Positions 47,489-56,473 of a DNA stretch of 64,000 bases are shown one piece after another. Made by a program: the position numbers and the translations under genes. Source of the stretch: Oscillospiraceae bacterium (GTDB taxonomy: Bacteria; Bacillota; Clostridia; Oscillospirales; Acutalibacteraceae). The notes below the pieces were generated by a model, which was not told where the DNA came from, did not search any database, and worked only from the letters and a program-made list of their open reading frames with translations. Position 1 is the first letter of the stretch. Every line of letters starts with the position of its first letter. Location: assembly GCA_031271865.1 (NCBI GenBank), contig JAISUW010000054.1, forward strand, positions 52,141 to 116,140. Direction: 5' to 3'.

Positions 47489-47521
47489 TATTTTACTTCA
47501 CTCCCTCCCTATTCTGCAAAT

Positions 47522-47551
47522 ATTATAACATATTCTGCCGGGTAAAGTCAA
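47522..47551 (-). promoter_or_regulatory. dapF promoter
   Basis: Reverse strand TTGACT (47546-47551), 18-base spacer, TATAAT (47522-47527). Confidence 0.75.
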
Positions 47552-47577
47552 GTGAATTCCTGCCGGTGCCGGCGGGA

Positions 47578-47835
47578 CTACTCCTCCTCGGGAATGGGCG
47601 GCTCTATCCAGTAGGACAGTTCAAGGATAATCTGCCAGATGTCGCCTTTGTCTATTTTGGTGTAGTATTTGTGGAAATCGATCACATCCTCCCGGCGGAT
47701 ACCGTTGGCGTTGATGAAGTCGTTCATTTCCTTGTGGCATAAGTCCAAGGAATCCTCAAAGCCTTTGATTCCTTTGACCATGCCGTCCCCTATGTACTCA
47801 TAGTCTTTCCTGCAGAAGCGTGCCGTGGCTATCAT
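47578..47835 (-). CDS. Small protein of unknown function
   Basis: 85 residues, with a strong AAGGAGG ribosome-binding site before the ATG, which argues that it is real. Acidic and soluble, with no membrane segment. It contains two cysteines (CRKDY, DLCHKE) and aromatic patches such as DFHKYYTKIDKGDIW. No family recognised. Divergent from yebC; a possible operon partner of dapF, although dapF has its own promoter. Confidence 0.65.
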   Translation of the reverse strand: MIATARFCRKDYEYIGDGMVKGIKGFEDSLDLCHKEMNDFINANGIRREDVIDFHKYYTKIDKGDIWQIILELSYWIEPPIPEEE

Positions 47836-47938
47836 TCGTTTTTTCCTCCTTGGTTTGGATTGCGGGCTATAGGGAGTATATGCAAGGATTGCCGATTACA
47901 GAATGTACGGGCGCAGGCGGAAATTCACAAGAAATATC

Positions 47939-47967
47939 TTTACAAATCCGCGAATATGATGTATAAT
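47939..47967 (+). promoter_or_regulatory. yebC promoter
   Basis: TTTACA (47939-47944), 17-base spacer, TATAAT (47962-47967). Confidence 0.78.
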
Positions 47968-48037
47968 AGTATACATTCAATAGGATAAGTGATGGGCACC
48001 CGATGCCCGCAAACCGACCGACGGAAAGGAAATCCCT

Positions 48038-48772
48038 ATGTCCGGACACTCCAAATGGGCCACCATTAAGCGCAAGAAAGAAGTTACAGACTCCAAGCGT
48101 GCCAAGATTTTTACCAAAATCGGGCGGGAGTTGGCGGTAGCGGCGCGTATGGGCGGCGCCGACCCCAATACCAACTCCAAGCTCAAAGACATCATCGCGA
48201 AGGCAAAGCAGAACAATGTCCCGAATGACAACATAGAGCGCATCATCAAGAAAGCAGCCGGGGAGAGCGGCGGAGCCAACTACGAGGAAATCGTCTATGA
48301 AGGCTACGGACCGTCCGGTGTGGCTGTCATCGTGGAAACTTTGACGGATAACCGCAACCGCACCGCCGGGGAGATGCGGCACTACTTCGACAAGTACGGC
48401 GGCAACCTCGGGCAGACCGGGAGCGTTGGGTTCATGTTCACCCGGCAAGGGGTCATTGCCATTGAATCACAGGGAATTGATCCGGATGCGCTGATGGAAG
48501 CGGCGCTGGAGGCGGGGGCATCGGACTTCCTCGATGAGGGGGAGGATGTCTATGAAGTGCGCACGGAACCGAATGACTTCTCCAAGGTCCGCGATGGGTT
48601 GGAGGCGGCGGGGTATACATTCCTCTCGGCGGAGATTGCTTACCTGCCCAACACCACGACCATCCTGCCTTTAGAGGAGGATGTCGCCAAGATGACGAAG
48701 CTGCTGGATATGTTCGATGAGAATGACGATGTGCAGGCGGTCTGGCACAATTGGGAAGAGACCGATACATAA
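48038..48772 (+). CDS. yebC: YebC/PmpR family (TACO1-like) protein
   Basis: 244 residues, standard length. The start MSGHSKWATIKRKKEVTDSK is the family signature, followed by IFTKIGRELAVAARMGGADP and GGANYEEIVYEGYGPSG. The family has been described both as DNA-binding regulators and, more recently, as ribosome-associated translation factors. The sequence does not decide between them. CGGAAAGGAA precedes the ATG. Confidence 0.95.
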   Translation: MSGHSKWATIKRKKEVTDSKRAKIFTKIGRELAVAARMGGADPNTNSKLKDIIAKAKQNNVPNDNIERIIKKAAGESGGANYEEIVYEGYGPSGVAVIVETLTDNRNRTAGEMRHYFDKYGGNLGQTGSVGFMFTRQGVIAIESQGIDPDALMEAALEAGASDFLDEGEDVYEVRTEPNDFSKVRDGLEAAGYTFLSAEIAYLPNTTTILPLEEDVAKMTKLLDMFDENDDVQAVWHNWEETDT

Positions 48773-48830
48773 ATAACGCTGCGGGGCAGGTCCTGTGCCT
48801 GCCGCTTTTGTCAAAACGGGAGGGTTGGGT

Positions 48831-49628
48831 ATGCCGACATTGCAAGAAGTGTTCCGGGAGGCGCCGGCAGCGGACGTATACAGCCAAGCGATTGCCGAAG
48901 CCGCTTCGCATATCGCCATCGGCGGGTGGTCGCCGCCCCTGGCTGCAGACATAAGCGCCGCCTATGGGCTGACGGAGCTGAAAACCACCGCATACTACAA
49001 AAAGCCTTCCGACCGACGGTATGGGTTGAATAACGAGGCTTGCTTCTTCGCCGAGGCCGCCTTGCCGGACGGCACGCCGCTGGTTGTTGTTTCTGTGCGG
49101 GGGACGTTTGGGAAGTTCACGGATTCCGACTGGATTTCCAACGCTACGCTGCACACGCGCAGGACCGGGGTTGACGGTGTGCGGGAGCATTTTGGCTTTT
49201 CGCGGGCGGCGGATAAGGTATACAAACGCTTGCTGGAGTACTGCGGCGGTGTCCTGCAAGGCAAAGCGTTCCTGCTCACCGGGCACAGCAGGGGTGCCGC
49301 CGTTGCCGGCATTCTGGCTGTACGCCTTCTCGAAAGCGGGGATGTGAATCCGGCAAAGCTGTATACGTATACCTTTGCCGCGCCGGATTGTATCACCTAT
49401 CCTGCCCATGCCGTGCCGGCGTATCCGGCTGTCTTCAATTTCTGCAACCAAGACGACCTTGTGCCGCATATCCCGGGGCAGTATTTTGAAAAGGCCGCGA
49501 AAGTGCTGCGCCGCCGCTGGGGGAAGTACGGTACGACCGTCTGGTTTGACGGCAAAGGCAAGAGCCCCGGGGAGAATCACAGCTTGGAGCTGTACCAAGA
49601 ACACATCCCGGCGTGCGTCGCCGGGTGA
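48831..49628 (+). CDS. Class 3 lipase-like alpha/beta hydrolase
   Basis: 265 residues from the ATG at 48831, with GGAGG 7 bases upstream. The nucleophile elbow is LLTGHSRGAAVAG (GxSxG). The likely catalytic Asp is in FCNQDDLVPHIPG and the His in ENHSLELY near the end. VVVSVRGTFGKFTDSDWISN is the lipase-3 pattern before the elbow. No signal peptide, so it is cytoplasmic. Substrate unknown. It follows yebC after 58 bases. Confidence 0.85.
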   Translation: MPTLQEVFREAPAADVYSQAIAEAASHIAIGGWSPPLAADISAAYGLTELKTTAYYKKPSDRRYGLNNEACFFAEAALPDGTPLVVVSVRGTFGKFTDSDWISNATLHTRRTGVDGVREHFGFSRAADKVYKRLLEYCGGVLQGKAFLLTGHSRGAAVAGILAVRLLESGDVNPAKLYTYTFAAPDCITYPAHAVPAYPAVFNFCNQDDLVPHIPGQYFEKAAKVLRRRWGKYGTTVWFDGKGKSPGENHSLELYQEHIPACVAG

Positions 49629-49652
49629 CTGAAAAAAATTGCATAAAAAGCC

Positions 49653-49681
49653 TTGACAAATGTGCGGGGTTGGCGTATAAT
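49653..49681 (+). promoter_or_regulatory. Promoter of the Hrb-rubrerythrin pair
   Basis: TTGACA (49653-49658), 17-base spacer, TATAAT (49676-49681): nearly consensus. Confidence 0.88.
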
Positions 49682-49691
49682 TGCTGTATTC

Positions 49692-49708
49692 TTAGGAATG
49701 ATTCTTAA
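49692..49708. promoter_or_regulatory. PerR/Fur-type operator
   Basis: TTAGGAAT-G-ATTCTTAA: an inverted repeat matching at 7 of 8 positions around a central G, with the AAT-N-ATT core of the PerR/Fur box. It lies just after the -10, across the expected transcription start, an ideal repression site for the peroxide-defence genes downstream. Confidence 0.6.
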
Positions 49709-49747
49709 TAGAAGATTTGCGTATATGCAAAGTGAGGTGCTTTCGTT

Positions 49748-50386
49748 ATGGACAACACGGCGTTTTTCGACCTGACGTATGGGCTTGCAGTCATCGCCTC
49801 CAAAGGGGATGGCCATACCAACGGCATGATAGACAATACGTTCATTCAGGTGACGCAGGAACCGCTGCGTGCGGCCGTACTTCTCACCAAAGGCGGTGCT
49901 ACGCACGGGATGATTGCGCAGAGCGGCCTCTTTACCGCCTCCGTACTGTCGGAGAAAGCGGGATTCGATGTGTTCAAGCACTTCGGGTTCCGTTCGGGGG
50001 CAGACTGCGGCTTCGCCAAATTCGACGGGACGTATGCTTCCAAATGGGATGCCAACGCCGTACCCTACCTCACGGAGGTTGCCTGCGCTGCGTTCTCCTG
50101 CAAGGTGTTTGACAGCGTGGACCTTGGAACGCACACAATGTTCTTGGCGGACATAACGGATGCCGTCAAGCTCAGTAAAGACAAACCGCTGACCTATGCG
50201 GATTACCACAGCAAAGTAAAGCCCAAAGCCCCGGTTTCCCCGCCGCCGGCACAGGCTTCGGCCGTACCGACCGGTTGGCGCTGTAAGATTTGCGGTTATG
50301 TATATGAGGGCGCTGTCTTGCCGGAGGGGTATGTGTGCCCGCTCTGCAAGCATGGGGCGGCGGATTTTGAGCCAATCTACGGTTAA
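49748..50386 (+). CDS. hrb: Flavin reductase-rubredoxin fusion (high-molecular-weight rubredoxin)
   Basis: 212 residues. Residues 1 to about 150 form a flavin reductase-like FMN domain (start [34 protein letters not shown]). A Pro/Ala linker follows, then a C-terminal rubredoxin with [10 protein letters not shown] and [12 protein letters not shown] as the iron ligands. This is the layout of Hrb from acetogens, which passes electrons from NAD(P)H to rubrerythrin or flavodiiron proteins. The rubrerythrin gene is directly downstream. Confidence 0.9.
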   Translation: MDNTAFFDLTYGLAVIASKGDGHTNGMIDNTFIQVTQEPLRAAVLLTKGGATHGMIAQSGLFTASVLSEKAGFDVFKHFGFRSGADCGFAKFDGTYASKWDANAVPYLTEVACAAFSCKVFDSVDLGTHTMFLADITDAVKLSKDKPLTYADYHSKVKPKAPVSPPPAQASAVPTGWRCKICGYVYEGAVLPEGYVCPLCKHGAADFEPIYG

Positions 50387-50442
50387 ACTACAGGCGGTGC
50401 GGCTTATGCGCCGCGCCCGCAGAAAGAGGAGGCATTTACAGC

Positions 50443-50985
50443 ATGGAAAACATCAAAGGCACCCAAACGGAACAAAACCTATGGGAGGCATTCGCGGGGG
50501 AGAGCAAGGCACGCAACAAGTACACGTTCTTTGCCTCCAAGGCGCGGAAAGACGGCTATGTCCAAATCGCGGAGTTCTTTGAGCAGACGGCCGCCAACGA
50601 GAAAGAGCATGCCGAGATTTGGTACAAGATGCTCGTCGGCGGACAAATGCCCGACACAACCGTCAACCTCCAAGAGGGCATCGACGGCGAACACTATGAA
50701 TGGGATGATATGTACAAAGGTTTTGCCGCCACGGCACGCGCCGAGGGCTTTGAGCGTATCGCCAAACTCTTCGACGGCGTGGCTGCCATAGAGAAAACCC
50801 ATGAGGAGCGGTATAAGAAGCTCTTGGCAAACATCAACGGCGGTTTGGTCTTCTCCCGCGAGGGGGACAGGATATGGGAGTGCGGCAACTGCGGGCATAT
50901 CCATATCGGCAAGGAGGCGCCGCCGGTCTGCCCGGTCTGCGCCCACGCGCGTGCCTATTTCCGGCTGAAAGAAGAGAACTATTAA
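50443..50985 (+). CDS. rbr: Rubrerythrin
   Basis: Reduces hydrogen peroxide in anaerobes. 180 residues. The ferritin-like diiron domain has [31 protein letters not shown] and [14 protein letters not shown], supplying the glutamate and histidine ligands. The C-terminal rubredoxin domain has [10 protein letters not shown] and [17 protein letters not shown] lies upstream. Forms a two-gene operon with hrb under the PerR-like site. Its last codons overlap the end of the convergent gene (50982-50985). Confidence 0.96.
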   Translation: MENIKGTQTEQNLWEAFAGESKARNKYTFFASKARKDGYVQIAEFFEQTAANEKEHAEIWYKMLVGGQMPDTTVNLQEGIDGEHYEWDDMYKGFAATARAEGFERIAKLFDGVAAIEKTHEERYKKLLANINGGLVFSREGDRIWECGNCGHIHIGKEAPPVCPVCAHARAYFRLKEENY

Positions 50986-51677
50986 GCGGCTCTCGCTTTT
51001 GTTTCGGCTGCAGCCTGCGCTTTTGCCTGCGCCGCAGCCTGCGCTTTTGCCTGCGCCTCTGCCTTTTCAACAAGCGGTATCCAGTTCTCCCGGAGAATCC
51101 ATTGGCGCATCGTCGGGGCGTGCGTTTTGAAAACCTTGCAGGAGATGTCCCTCCGCAGGGCTTTCATTACGTATTCGATCGGCTCGGTATCCATCTCTTC
51201 GTCTAACCACAACTCCAAGGCCTTTTCAACAGGCATCTTGTTGTTTTTAAAGGGAAACTCAGTGTAAAACCACGTAAAGTCAGCGATGATGCGCTTCTTC
51301 TCGCTCTCGTTGGGGGCAAACTTCTCGCCGCGCGGGTGCATGATGGGCGGCGGAAGCTCTTTAGTGCTGCGCTTGGGAGGCGCAGGCGCGGCGTCGGCGT
51401 CGGGGGTCTCCTCCGGCTGCGGCGCGGGCGCGGCTGTGGCGTCTTGAGGTGCCGCTTTCTGCTTCGCGGCAAGGGTCGCCGCGCGCTTTTTAGCGGCATC
51501 GATGTTCTTTGCTATGGCGCCGAAGGCCATATGCATCATTGAATCATTGATCTCCGGAACGACGCCGTCTGCTTCGTACTGCGTGAGCAATCCCAGCAGG
51601 ATTTCTTGTTCGGCAGGGGCAAAGTGCTCAAAAAAGTAACGGCGGTTGGGGGTCATTTTAAAGGCTTTGCGCTCCAT
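50982..51677 (-). CDS. Uncharacterised protein, N-terminus DUF6291-like, Ala/Lys/Gln repeat tail
   Basis: 231 residues from the ATG at 51677 (AAGGAGG upstream). The N-terminus ([40 protein letters not shown]) resembles DUF6291, a family often encoded in phages and mobile elements; this is from memory and uncertain. An Ala/Pro-rich linker follows, then a second folded part ([33 protein letters not shown]). The end is a helical repeat of KAQAAAQ units. No integrase or phage gene is adjacent. Possibly a domesticated element gene. Confidence 0.6.
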   Translation of the reverse strand: MERKAFKMTPNRRYFFEHFAPAEQEILLGLLTQYEADGVVPEINDSMMHMAFGAIAKNIDAAKKRAATLAAKQKAAPQDATAAPAPQPEETPDADAAPAPPKRSTKELPPPIMHPRGEKFAPNESEKKRIIADFTWFYTEFPFKNNKMPVEKALELWLDEEMDTEPIEYVMKALRRDISCKVFKTHAPTMRQWILRENWIPLVEKAEAQAKAQAAAQAKAQAAAETKARAA

Positions 51678-51751
51678 AGGTACATCCTCCTTCACAATCC
51701 GGGGTTTTTGCGGTTCGGTTTGGTTGGGTGTTTCCTTTCTCTTCAATTCTA

Positions 51752-51780
51752 AGCATAGCATATAAATTTCGGTTTGTCAA
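51752..51780 (-). promoter_or_regulatory. Promoter of the DUF6291-like gene
   Basis: Reverse strand TTGACA (51775-51780), 17-base spacer, TATGCT (51752-51757). Confidence 0.7.
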
Positions 51781-51842
51781 GAGGGTTTTAGCATAATTTA
51801 CCAATTGTTTACAATTGAAGGGCATAGCCTCGCGCTACCCCC

Positions 51843-51871
51843 TTGACAAATTTGCCGAAATGGTTTATTAT
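51843..51871 (+). promoter_or_regulatory. Promoter of the uxaC operon
   Basis: TTGACA (51843-51848), 17-base spacer, TATTAT (51866-51871). I saw no clear palindrome for a sugar-responsive repressor. Confidence 0.75.
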
Positions 51872-51906
51872 ATTCCGGTAATACGAAATGCAGATTGGAG
51901 AACCCT

Positions 51907-53301
51907 ATGAGACCTTTTATGGACGAGCACTTTCTCCTTACAACGGGGACGGCGCAGGAGATGTATATCGCCGCGAAGAACGCCCCGATTTTTGACTGGC
52001 ATTGTCACCTCTCCCCGAAAGAGATTTATGAGGACAAGCCGTTTGCAAACATCGGCGAAATGTGGCTGGCAGGCGACCACTACAAGTGGCGGGGAATGCG
52101 CTCCTGCGGTGTGAACGAAGAGCTGATAACCGGCACCGCCTCTTGGGAGGACAAGTTCAAGGCTTTCGCCGCCTGCCTGCCCAAGCTCATCGGGAATCCA
52201 TTGTATCATTGGGCGCACCTGGAACTGCAGGCATACTTCGGCATCCATACGCCCCTCTCGGAGAAAACAGCGGATGAAATCTGGACACAGACGCTGGAGT
52301 TGCTCTCCGACGGCAGCTACACGCCGCGCAGTCTGATTGAACGCTCCAATGTGTATGCGCTATGCACCACGGACGACCCGGCGGATTCTTTGGAGTACCA
52401 TGAAGCCCTGCTGAAAGAGGATTTGCCCTATCAGGTACTGCCGGCATTCCGCCCGGACAGGGCTTTGGCAATCGAAGCCCCTGCGTTCACCGATTCGCTG
52501 GCTGCTCTGGAAGCGCGGGTCGGGCACGCGGTGAAGACGTTCGCAGACTTGTGCGCCGCTCTCTCCGAGCGAATCGAGTTCTTCGCGTCCCTGGGATGCA
52601 AGGCCTGTGACCATGCCTTCAGCTATGTTCCCTATGCCGAAGCGGCACCGGAGGCGTTGGAGGGCATATTCGCGGCACGGTTAGCGGGTGAAACGCTTGA
52701 TGCCAAACAGCTTGACCAATACCGCACAGCTCTCATGCGGTACCTCGCCGCAGAATACACCCGGCGCGAGTGGGGGATGGAGCTGCATATCGGGCCTATG
52801 CGCAACAACAATCGCCGTATGTTCGAGACCTTCGGTCCGGACGGCGGCTTTGATTCCATAGATGACCCTGCAATTGCCCGCCCGCTTTCCGCGTTCCTGG
52901 GCAGCTTGGACTATGACGGCATACTGCCGCGCACCATCCTCTTCAACCTCAACCCGAAAGACAGCTATACGCTCGGCACCATGATAGGCAACTTCCAAGG
53001 CACAGAGTGCCCCGGCAAGCTGCAGTACGGTCCGGCGTGGTGGTTCCTCGACCACATTGACGGCATGACGGCACAGCTGCAGCAGCTCGGCAGCCTGGGT
53101 GCACTCGCAACGTTCGTCGGCATGGTGACCGACAGCCGCAGCTTCACCAGCTATCCGCGCCACGACTACTTCCGCCGCATCTTCTGCGCGCTGGTCGGGG
53201 AGTGGGTGGAGTCCGGCAAGTTCCCGAATGACACCGACTTCTTGAAACAGCTTGCTTTTGATGTCAGCTTCGGCAACGCGAAGGATTACTTTGGTATATA
53301 A
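51907..53301 (+). CDS. uxaC: Glucuronate (uronate) isomerase
   Basis: Converts glucuronate to fructuronate or galacturonate to tagaturonate. 464 residues from the ATG at 51907 with GGAG 7 bases upstream; a TTG at 51895 overlaps that site. Family motifs are MDEHFLLTTGTAQEMY, FDWHCHLSPKEI (metal-binding HxH), and FVGMVTDSRSFTSYPRHDYFRR near the end. First gene of a three-gene glycan operon. The other uronate enzymes (UxaA/B, UxuA/B, KdgK/A) are not in the window. Confidence 0.95.
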   Translation: MRPFMDEHFLLTTGTAQEMYIAAKNAPIFDWHCHLSPKEIYEDKPFANIGEMWLAGDHYKWRGMRSCGVNEELITGTASWEDKFKAFAACLPKLIGNPLYHWAHLELQAYFGIHTPLSEKTADEIWTQTLELLSDGSYTPRSLIERSNVYALCTTDDPADSLEYHEALLKEDLPYQVLPAFRPDRALAIEAPAFTDSLAALEARVGHAVKTFADLCAALSERIEFFASLGCKACDHAFSYVPYAEAAPEALEGIFAARLAGETLDAKQLDQYRTALMRYLAAEYTRREWGMELHIGPMRNNNRRMFETFGPDGGFDSIDDPAIARPLSAFLGSLDYDGILPRTILFNLNPKDSYTLGTMIGNFQGTECPGKLQYGPAWWFLDHIDGMTAQLQQLGSLGALATFVGMVTDSRSFTSYPRHDYFRRIFCALVGEWVESGKFPNDTDFLKQLAFDVSFGNAKDYFGI

Positions 53302-53336
53302 CGCACCCTCCGCATTCATAAATAAGGAGAACTCAT

Positions 53337-54575
53337 ATGGAAGACCATCTGAAGAGCCAAATCAAATACGCCCTGAAGTACATCCCGGTGAACCTCGCCA
53401 AGGCACCGTTTACCAAGCGCAGTTCGCCCGAAACCCGGCGCATCCGCGAATCCAACGGCGGGAAGATGATGCATGGGCTGTGCCATGCCTCCCATGTGGA
53501 GGACGACAAGATTCTCACGGACATCGGCGTCACGTGGGTACGAGACGGCGGCGTCCTGCCGTTCGATGAAGACGGAACACTCCGCGAGGAATACCTGCGG
53601 GACAAAGCGCGCGCCATTCAACAGAAAGCCGCCGGCATCAAACGGATGTGGATTACACCCAACCCCGGCTGGTTTTTGCGGATAGGCATTGACCCGCGCA
53701 CGCCGGAGGGTTTGGAGCGCGTGGCGGAGATTGCCCGCTTCCTGGCGGAGGACTTGCAGGGCGTGGCCGATGCGTTCCAGATCGGCAATGAGATGAGCAT
53801 CCCGCGCTTTGCGGGCGGACTGACGCTGCAGGAGTGCTGCACCTTTGCCGGAACCATCGCCAAGGCGATGGCGCCGGTCAAAAAGGAAATCTTGGTCGGC
53901 TTCAACCTCATCGGTCCGCAGGTGGACCAGGTGGTTCTTATGCGCCCCTATATGGAGTACATTGACTACGTGGGCTTTGACATCTACATCGGCTCTTTCT
54001 TTAAGTATGTGCCGTACCTCGCGATGCACGGGCTCTGCGCGAAGTTCCTGTGGACGTTCACGAAGAAACCGATTATCCTCTGCGAGTTCGGCTACCTCTC
54101 CGCCGGGCAGCCGAAGACAGAGGAAGAGAAAACGGCTCTCCTCAACAGCTACGGCATTAAGGATGAAAACGACCTGCGGGAGAACCCCGACACCTTCCTC
54201 CAAAACCTCTCCGCCAAGACAGGCAATCACGTTGGGGAGAACTACGTCAACCGCTGCGCATCCCACGGCAAGGGCGATTACCTGCTGAGCATGGATTTCA
54301 TCAACCACATCTACTGCCAGCTGGGGAAAGGGGTGCAGATTAAGCATTGCCCCCACACCGGCGAAGGGCAGGCGGAGTTCTACCGCCGGCTCTTGCCTCG
54401 GTTGGAGAAGCTTCCCTATCTGGTCGGTGCCTTCATCTACAACTACCATGACTACGGTGAATGCTGCATCTGCGGGCAGTCCGAGTGCCCCATGGAAACT
54501 AAATGGGGCATCTGCGAGCAGGACAACACCCCCAAACCGGCTTACTATGCCATCGGCGAAATCTGGAACCCGTAG
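53337..54575 (+). CDS. Glycoside hydrolase-like TIM-barrel protein, family not assigned
   Basis: 412 residues, no signal peptide. Two glutamates fit a clan-A retaining glycosidase: Glu152 in FQIGNEMSI (acid/base after strand 4) and Glu250 in ILCEFGYL (nucleophile at strand 7). Barrel strands such as GVTWVRDGG, KRMWITPNPGW and YVGFDIYIG support the fold. The C-terminus is cysteine-rich (GECCICGQSECPMETKWG), which is unusual. Lying between uxaC and a GH127 enzyme, it probably releases a uronic acid- or arabinose-bearing fragment inside the cell. Family number not known. Confidence 0.72.
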   Translation: MEDHLKSQIKYALKYIPVNLAKAPFTKRSSPETRRIRESNGGKMMHGLCHASHVEDDKILTDIGVTWVRDGGVLPFDEDGTLREEYLRDKARAIQQKAAGIKRMWITPNPGWFLRIGIDPRTPEGLERVAEIARFLAEDLQGVADAFQIGNEMSIPRFAGGLTLQECCTFAGTIAKAMAPVKKEILVGFNLIGPQVDQVVLMRPYMEYIDYVGFDIYIGSFFKYVPYLAMHGLCAKFLWTFTKKPIILCEFGYLSAGQPKTEEEKTALLNSYGIKDENDLRENPDTFLQNLSAKTGNHVGENYVNRCASHGKGDYLLSMDFINHIYCQLGKGVQIKHCPHTGEGQAEFYRRLLPRLEKLPYLVGAFIYNYHDYGECCICGQSECPMETKWGICEQDNTPKPAYYAIGEIWNP

Positions 54576-54638
54576 ACTGCAAAACGGCTTCTTTTATGCG
54601 CAAACTAATTCCAATACTACTCCCAAAGGAGAACCGGC

Positions 54639-56450
54639 ATGACGACCCACATTCCCTACTACAAGACGAAACTCACCGGCGGCTTCTGGAAGCTGAAGCA
54701 AGACTTGAATACGGCCCATACCATCCCGGCAGTCTATGAGCGCTTCAAGGAGACCGGGCGCATTATCACATTGGATTTTGAAACGCCTTGGCCGCAGGGG
54801 CAGGAGCCGCACATCTATTGGCTCTCCGATGTCGTGAAGTGGCTGGAGGGCGCGGCGGATACCCTGGCTATCGGACAGGGCGACAATGAACTGCGCGAGA
54901 AGTGCGCGTGGATTGTAGAGCAAATCGCCAAGTACCAAGCGGAGGACGGCTACTTCAACAATCACTTCCAACGCGTCGCTCCCGAAAAGCGTTGGACGGA
55001 CTGGAATTTGCATGAACTCTACTGCGCCGGTCACCTCTTTGAGGCGGCGGTCGCCTGGAAAGAGGCGACAGGCGAGGATACACTTTTGAATGTCTCGAGC
55101 AAGTTTGTAGATTATATCGAACGTGTGTTTGTAACAGAAAAGTCAGCTGCTTTTCAGACACCGGGGCATGAGGAAATAGAGTTGGCACTCATCAAGCTCC
55201 ACGCCGCCACCGGGGACGAGAAGTATCTGCGTTTGGCGCGCTACTTTGTGGATACCCGCGGCACGCCCGGCACGATTCCCAATGTGAAAGCCGTGCAGGC
55301 ACACAAGCCCCTGCGTGAGCAGACCGAGGCGGAAGGGCACGCCGTGCGGGCGGGGTATATCTATTCGGCGATGGCGGACTTGGCGCGGATTGACGGCGAT
55401 GAATCCCTCGCCAAGGCTTGCCGCGCTCTCTTTGCGAATATCAGCACCCGCCGCATGAGCATTACGGGCGGAATCGGTTCCTCCGCAGCCAAGGGCGAGG
55501 CGTTCACCTTTGACTACGACCTGCCGAATATCAACACCTATAACGAGACCTGCGCCGCTATCTCGCTGGCGATGTTTGCCCGGCGCATGAGTGCCTTGGA
55601 GCCGGATTCCCGCTATGGGGATGTGGCGGAGCTGTGCTTATATAACGGCATATTGGCGGGGCTTTCCCTGGACGGCGAAAAGTTCTTCTATGAGTGCCCG
55701 CTGGAAATCCATCCCCGCCTGAAGGAGCGCAACGAGCGCTTCCCCATTACCCAGCGTGTGGCGGTCTTCAGCTGCTCCTGCTGCCCGCCTAACCTGAACC
55801 GCGTCTTGGGTTCCATTACGGATTACCTCTATACCAAGGATGCCGACACGCTCTATATCCACCACTTCATGGATTCCGAGACCGCTTTCGACTGGAACGG
55901 TAAGGCAGTATCGGTGAAGCAAGTGACCGACTACCCGTGGGACGACCATGTGGCGTTTGTCTTCAAAGGGATGGCAGGCCGCCGCATTGCCGTACGCCGC
56001 CCCGGCTGGTCGGACAATTGCTCCCTGACCGCCAAGACGAAGCTCACCAATGGCTACTACTACTTTAACATCACATCGGACGAGGAAACCATCCAGTACG
56101 ACATGAACGTAGAAGTCAAGCTGATGTCCGCACACACCAATGTATGGGAAGACATCGGCCGCGCAGCCGTACAGCGCGGACCGGTCGTGTATTGCTTGGA
56201 AGCCATAGACAATGGGGACAACCTGCGGGCGCTGGCCGTCACGCCCGATGCGAAATTCTCCCTAAAGCCGGACGACCGCCTCGGCTTATGCTTGGAGACA
56301 GCGGGTTGGCGCGTCAAAGTGCCGGCAGATGGGAAGCTCTATGCGCCCTATAATGAGCAGTGGGCGGAGCAGACCTTACGTTTCATACCCTACTACGCCT
56401 TTGCCAACCGCGGCGAGAGTGAAATGAGTGTTTTTGTCAGGGTAAAATAA
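54639..56450 (+). CDS. GH127 beta-L-arabinofuranosidase
   Basis: 603 residues, cytoplasmic. The metal site of the HypBA1-type enzymes is complete: Glu303 and Cys305 in YNETCAAISL, and Cys381-Cys382 in FSCSCCPPNL, with the same spacing as in the characterised enzyme. The (alpha/alpha)6 barrel is followed by beta domains. Removes beta-L-arabinofuranose from plant cell-wall or hydroxyproline-linked glycans. Third gene of the uxaC operon. Related families (GH146, GH142) are less likely given length and motifs. Confidence 0.9.
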   Translation: MTTHIPYYKTKLTGGFWKLKQDLNTAHTIPAVYERFKETGRIITLDFETPWPQGQEPHIYWLSDVVKWLEGAADTLAIGQGDNELREKCAWIVEQIAKYQAEDGYFNNHFQRVAPEKRWTDWNLHELYCAGHLFEAAVAWKEATGEDTLLNVSSKFVDYIERVFVTEKSAAFQTPGHEEIELALIKLHAATGDEKYLRLARYFVDTRGTPGTIPNVKAVQAHKPLREQTEAEGHAVRAGYIYSAMADLARIDGDESLAKACRALFANISTRRMSITGGIGSSAAKGEAFTFDYDLPNINTYNETCAAISLAMFARRMSALEPDSRYGDVAELCLYNGILAGLSLDGEKFFYECPLEIHPRLKERNERFPITQRVAVFSCSCCPPNLNRVLGSITDYLYTKDADTLYIHHFMDSETAFDWNGKAVSVKQVTDYPWDDHVAFVFKGMAGRRIAVRRPGWSDNCSLTAKTKLTNGYYYFNITSDEETIQYDMNVEVKLMSAHTNVWEDIGRAAVQRGPVVYCLEAIDNGDNLRALAVTPDAKFSLKPDDRLGLCLETAGWRVKVPADGKLYAPYNEQWAEQTLRFIPYYAFANRGESEMSVFVRVK

Positions 56451-56473
56451 TCGGGTGTAACTATACGGCTACA

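Noticed and set aside
48453..49604. 383-residue reverse frame over yebC and the lipase gene
   Set aside because: Spans two real genes on the opposite strand and has composition typical of a shadow.
53316..54449. 377-residue reverse frame over the glycoside hydrolase gene
   Set aside because: Antisense shadow; the forward protein has the barrel and catalytic glutamates.
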